Assembly (NCBI RefSeq): GCF_008330225.1 | Contig: NZ_CP042466.1 | Location: forward strand, 1,498,501 to 1,562,500 | Direction: 5' to 3' | DNA from: Geobacter sp. FeAm09 | Lineage (GTDB): Bacteria; Desulfobacterota; Desulfuromonadia; Geobacterales; Pseudopelobacteraceae | DNA: 64,000 nt | Part shown: in pieces, positions 61,005 to 64,000 of the stretch | Numbering within the stretch: the stretch's first letter is position 1 | How the letters are laid out: each line of letters starts with the position of its first letter | Translations under genes and position numbers: made by a program | Notes under the pieces: model-generated | Told to the model about the DNA's origin: nothing | Seen by the model: only the letters and a program-made list of their open reading frames with translations | Database searches by the model: none

Positions 61005-62150
61005 TCAGGGGATCGAGATGACGAAGGCCCGCAGGTTCTGTCCTTGATCGTAGAGCACAATCCCGGCCTTGCTGCCCGCCTTGCCGCGCTTCAGGGAAAA
61101 GCCGTCCCGTTGCTCGCGGGAGGTTATGCGGTAGTCGCTGGTCCCGGCCACTTCGGCCAGGGCCGATCTGAGAAGCGTTTCGCTGATGGCATCCCGCTTG
61201 ACCGCCAGCACCTGGAGGGCTTTGATGCGGCTGCCCGACCTGAGGACGCGGAACTCGTAGTTCGCGTCGGTATAGCGCTCCCAGTTCGGCTTCTGCCGGG
61301 AGTAGGCCCTGTCCCGCCCTTTTTCCGGGATAAACGATGGCAGCTTCGCGGTCGCGGCCGGAGGGGCGGCGGGCTTGCGCGGGGCCGAGGGGGCCTTCTG
61401 GACAATCGCGGCGGGGGAGGGGGCCGGAGCCGGAACCGGAACCGGAACCTTCTTTTTGGCCGGGGGAGCAGGGGGCGTCGCCGGAGAGGTGGCCGCCGGA
61501 CGCGGCGGCGGGGAGGAGGTGCCGCCCCCTTGATCGGACCGGTCCGAGGTCAGGTACCACCCCCCCACGGCCAGGCATGCCGCCAGGGAGGCGGCGGCAT
61601 ACGTGAGCCACCTGCCCCGGTGCCGGGAGTGGTAGTTGTGCTCGAAGGCCTTCAGCAGCTCGGCCGGGATCTCCCCTTTGGGGGCGGCGGTGCCGGTCCG
61701 GGCGGGTTCAGCCGCTTCCCGGGCGGGTGCGTCCGTCGCCGCCTCGTCCTGGTCCCGGGGGATGTAGATGTCGCCCCAGCGGAGCTTGAAGGCGGGTTTG
61801 AGAACCACGCGGAGGATGCTCTTGGCGAGCTGTTCCACGGGCAGGCTCAGGTCCACGACCTGTTCGAAGCATTGCCCGGACGGCAGGGTGGCGTCATCCC
61901 CCTCGCGCAGCAGGGCAAAGAGCGGCGTCCTGTCCCCCGGTTCCCCCAGGATGATGTCGGCGATCTCTTTGGCCCCCATTCCCGCTACCCGTTCCTGGAT
62001 GCAGATGACGGCCGGCCGGTTGCCGCGGATCTCCTCCCGGAGGTCCCGGATGTCCGCCGTCACGCCGATTTCCAGTTTGAGCGACGGCTGGAGCAGAGCC
62101 CTGATCTGCTCCACCTTGGGGTTGTCGGATATGAATAACAAGTCTGGCAT
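61005..62150 (-). CDS. Unknown protein: receiver-like domain, TM helix, Pro-rich linker
   Basis: 381 residues. Residues about 1-120 (starting PDLLFISDNPKVEQIRALL) look like a receiver fold, but the normal phospho-Asp site reads VICIQERVAG, so it is not phosphorylatable in the usual way. A membrane helix follows (about 176-200), then a long Pro/Ala/Lys linker (about 205-275) and an unknown domain of about 95 residues (WERYTDANYEFRVL to the end). If the helix is a signal anchor, the last domain is periplasmic. ATG at 62150 with AGGAAT upstream is preferred. It is downstream of sucA. I do not recognise the family. Confidence 0.75.
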   Translation of the reverse strand: MPDLLFISDNPKVEQIRALLQPSLKLEIGVTADIRDLREEIRGNRPAVICIQERVAGMGAKEIADIILGEPGDRTPLFALLREGDDATLPSGQCFEQVVDLSLPVEQLAKSILRVVLKPAFKLRWGDIYIPRDQDEAATDAPAREAAEPARTGTAAPKGEIPAELLKAFEHNYHSRHRGRWLTYAAASLAACLAVGGWYLTSDRSDQGGGTSSPPPRPAATSPATPPAPPAKKKVPVPVPAPAPSPAAIVQKAPSAPRKPAAPPAATAKLPSFIPEKGRDRAYSRQKPNWERYTDANYEFRVLRSGSRIKALQVLAVKRDAISETLLRSALAEVAGTSDYRITSREQRDGFSLKRGKAGSKAGIVLYDQGQNLRAFVISIP

Positions 62151-62209
62151 AGGATTCCTGGGCAATCGATGGGGTGATGTCGCGCCGGGCGCTGCCCGGT
62201 GCGTGGCGG

Positions 62210-64000
<1,791 letters not shown>

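Overview
This 64 kb window is GC-rich chromosomal DNA from a deltaproteobacterium, most likely of the Geobacter group (Desulfuromonadales/Geobacterales). The evidence is a 12-haem c-type cytochrome beside a pilMNOPQ type IV pilus assembly operon, an IclR/DUF485/ActP-type acetate uptake module, KDO biosynthesis genes (Gram-negative envelope), a large chemosensory cluster, an NtrYX-like two-component pair and a bacterial E1 2-oxoglutarate dehydrogenase. No rRNA, tRNA, CRISPR array, transposase or phage gene was seen. The genus call is inference from gene content.

Layout. 1-4.7 kb: end of the spectinomycin/alpha ribosomal operon (adk, map, rpmJ, rpsM, rpsK, rpsD, rpoA, rplQ) closed by a strong bidirectional terminator. 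4.7-16.2 kb: a DUF327 protein, a coiled-coil phasin/UbiK-like protein with UbiB, the NtrYX-like pair, an MFS transporter, small unknown proteins, CtpA protease and an iron-sulfur flavodoxin-like protein. 16.2-23.7 kb, minus strand: trpC, trpD, a response regulator with a long Ala/Pro-rich linker, argJ and secA. 24-28.7 kb: IclR regulator, DUF485 protein, a frameshifted actP, and a DUF294 nucleotidyltransferase-like protein. 28.8-36.4 kb: the 12-haem cytochrome, then (divergently) an XRE regulator and pilM (frameshifted), pilN, pilO, pilP, pilQ and a low-GC lipoprotein. 36.5-41.9 kb: valS, nadK, a palindromic repeat, recN. 42-46.7 kb, minus strand: a ParA-family ATPase with a long C-terminal extension, and the kdsB-pyrG-kdsA operon. 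46.9-60.9 kb, minus strand: a chemosensory cluster (cytochrome P460, REC-histidine kinase, response regulator, soluble MCP-like protein, STAS protein, cheY, cheA, MCP, cheW, frameshifted REC-HPt protein, cheR, cheD, cheB, EAL/HDOD protein). 61-64 kb: a protein with a degenerate receiver-like N-terminus and the 3' part of sucA, truncated by the window end.

Three genes carry frameshifts. Those in pilM and the REC-HPt gene both fall in runs of seven G/C, where eight would restore the frame; actP has one extra G outside any long run. Other G7, G8 and G9 tracts in the window (recN, nadK, sucA) read in frame. The choice between sequencing error and slippage-based ON/OFF switching of surface and sensory genes therefore deserves a direct check.

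The chemosensory cluster is the best candidate for something poorly described. It looks like one transcription unit in which core Che proteins are combined with a secreted P460 haem protein, a cytosolic MCP-like protein without membrane segments, a STAS protein lacking the usual Ser, an HPt-like domain lacking the phospho-accepting His, and an EAL/HDOD protein with a damaged EAL active site. No flagellar gene is in the window, so the output of this pathway cannot be read from the sequence.
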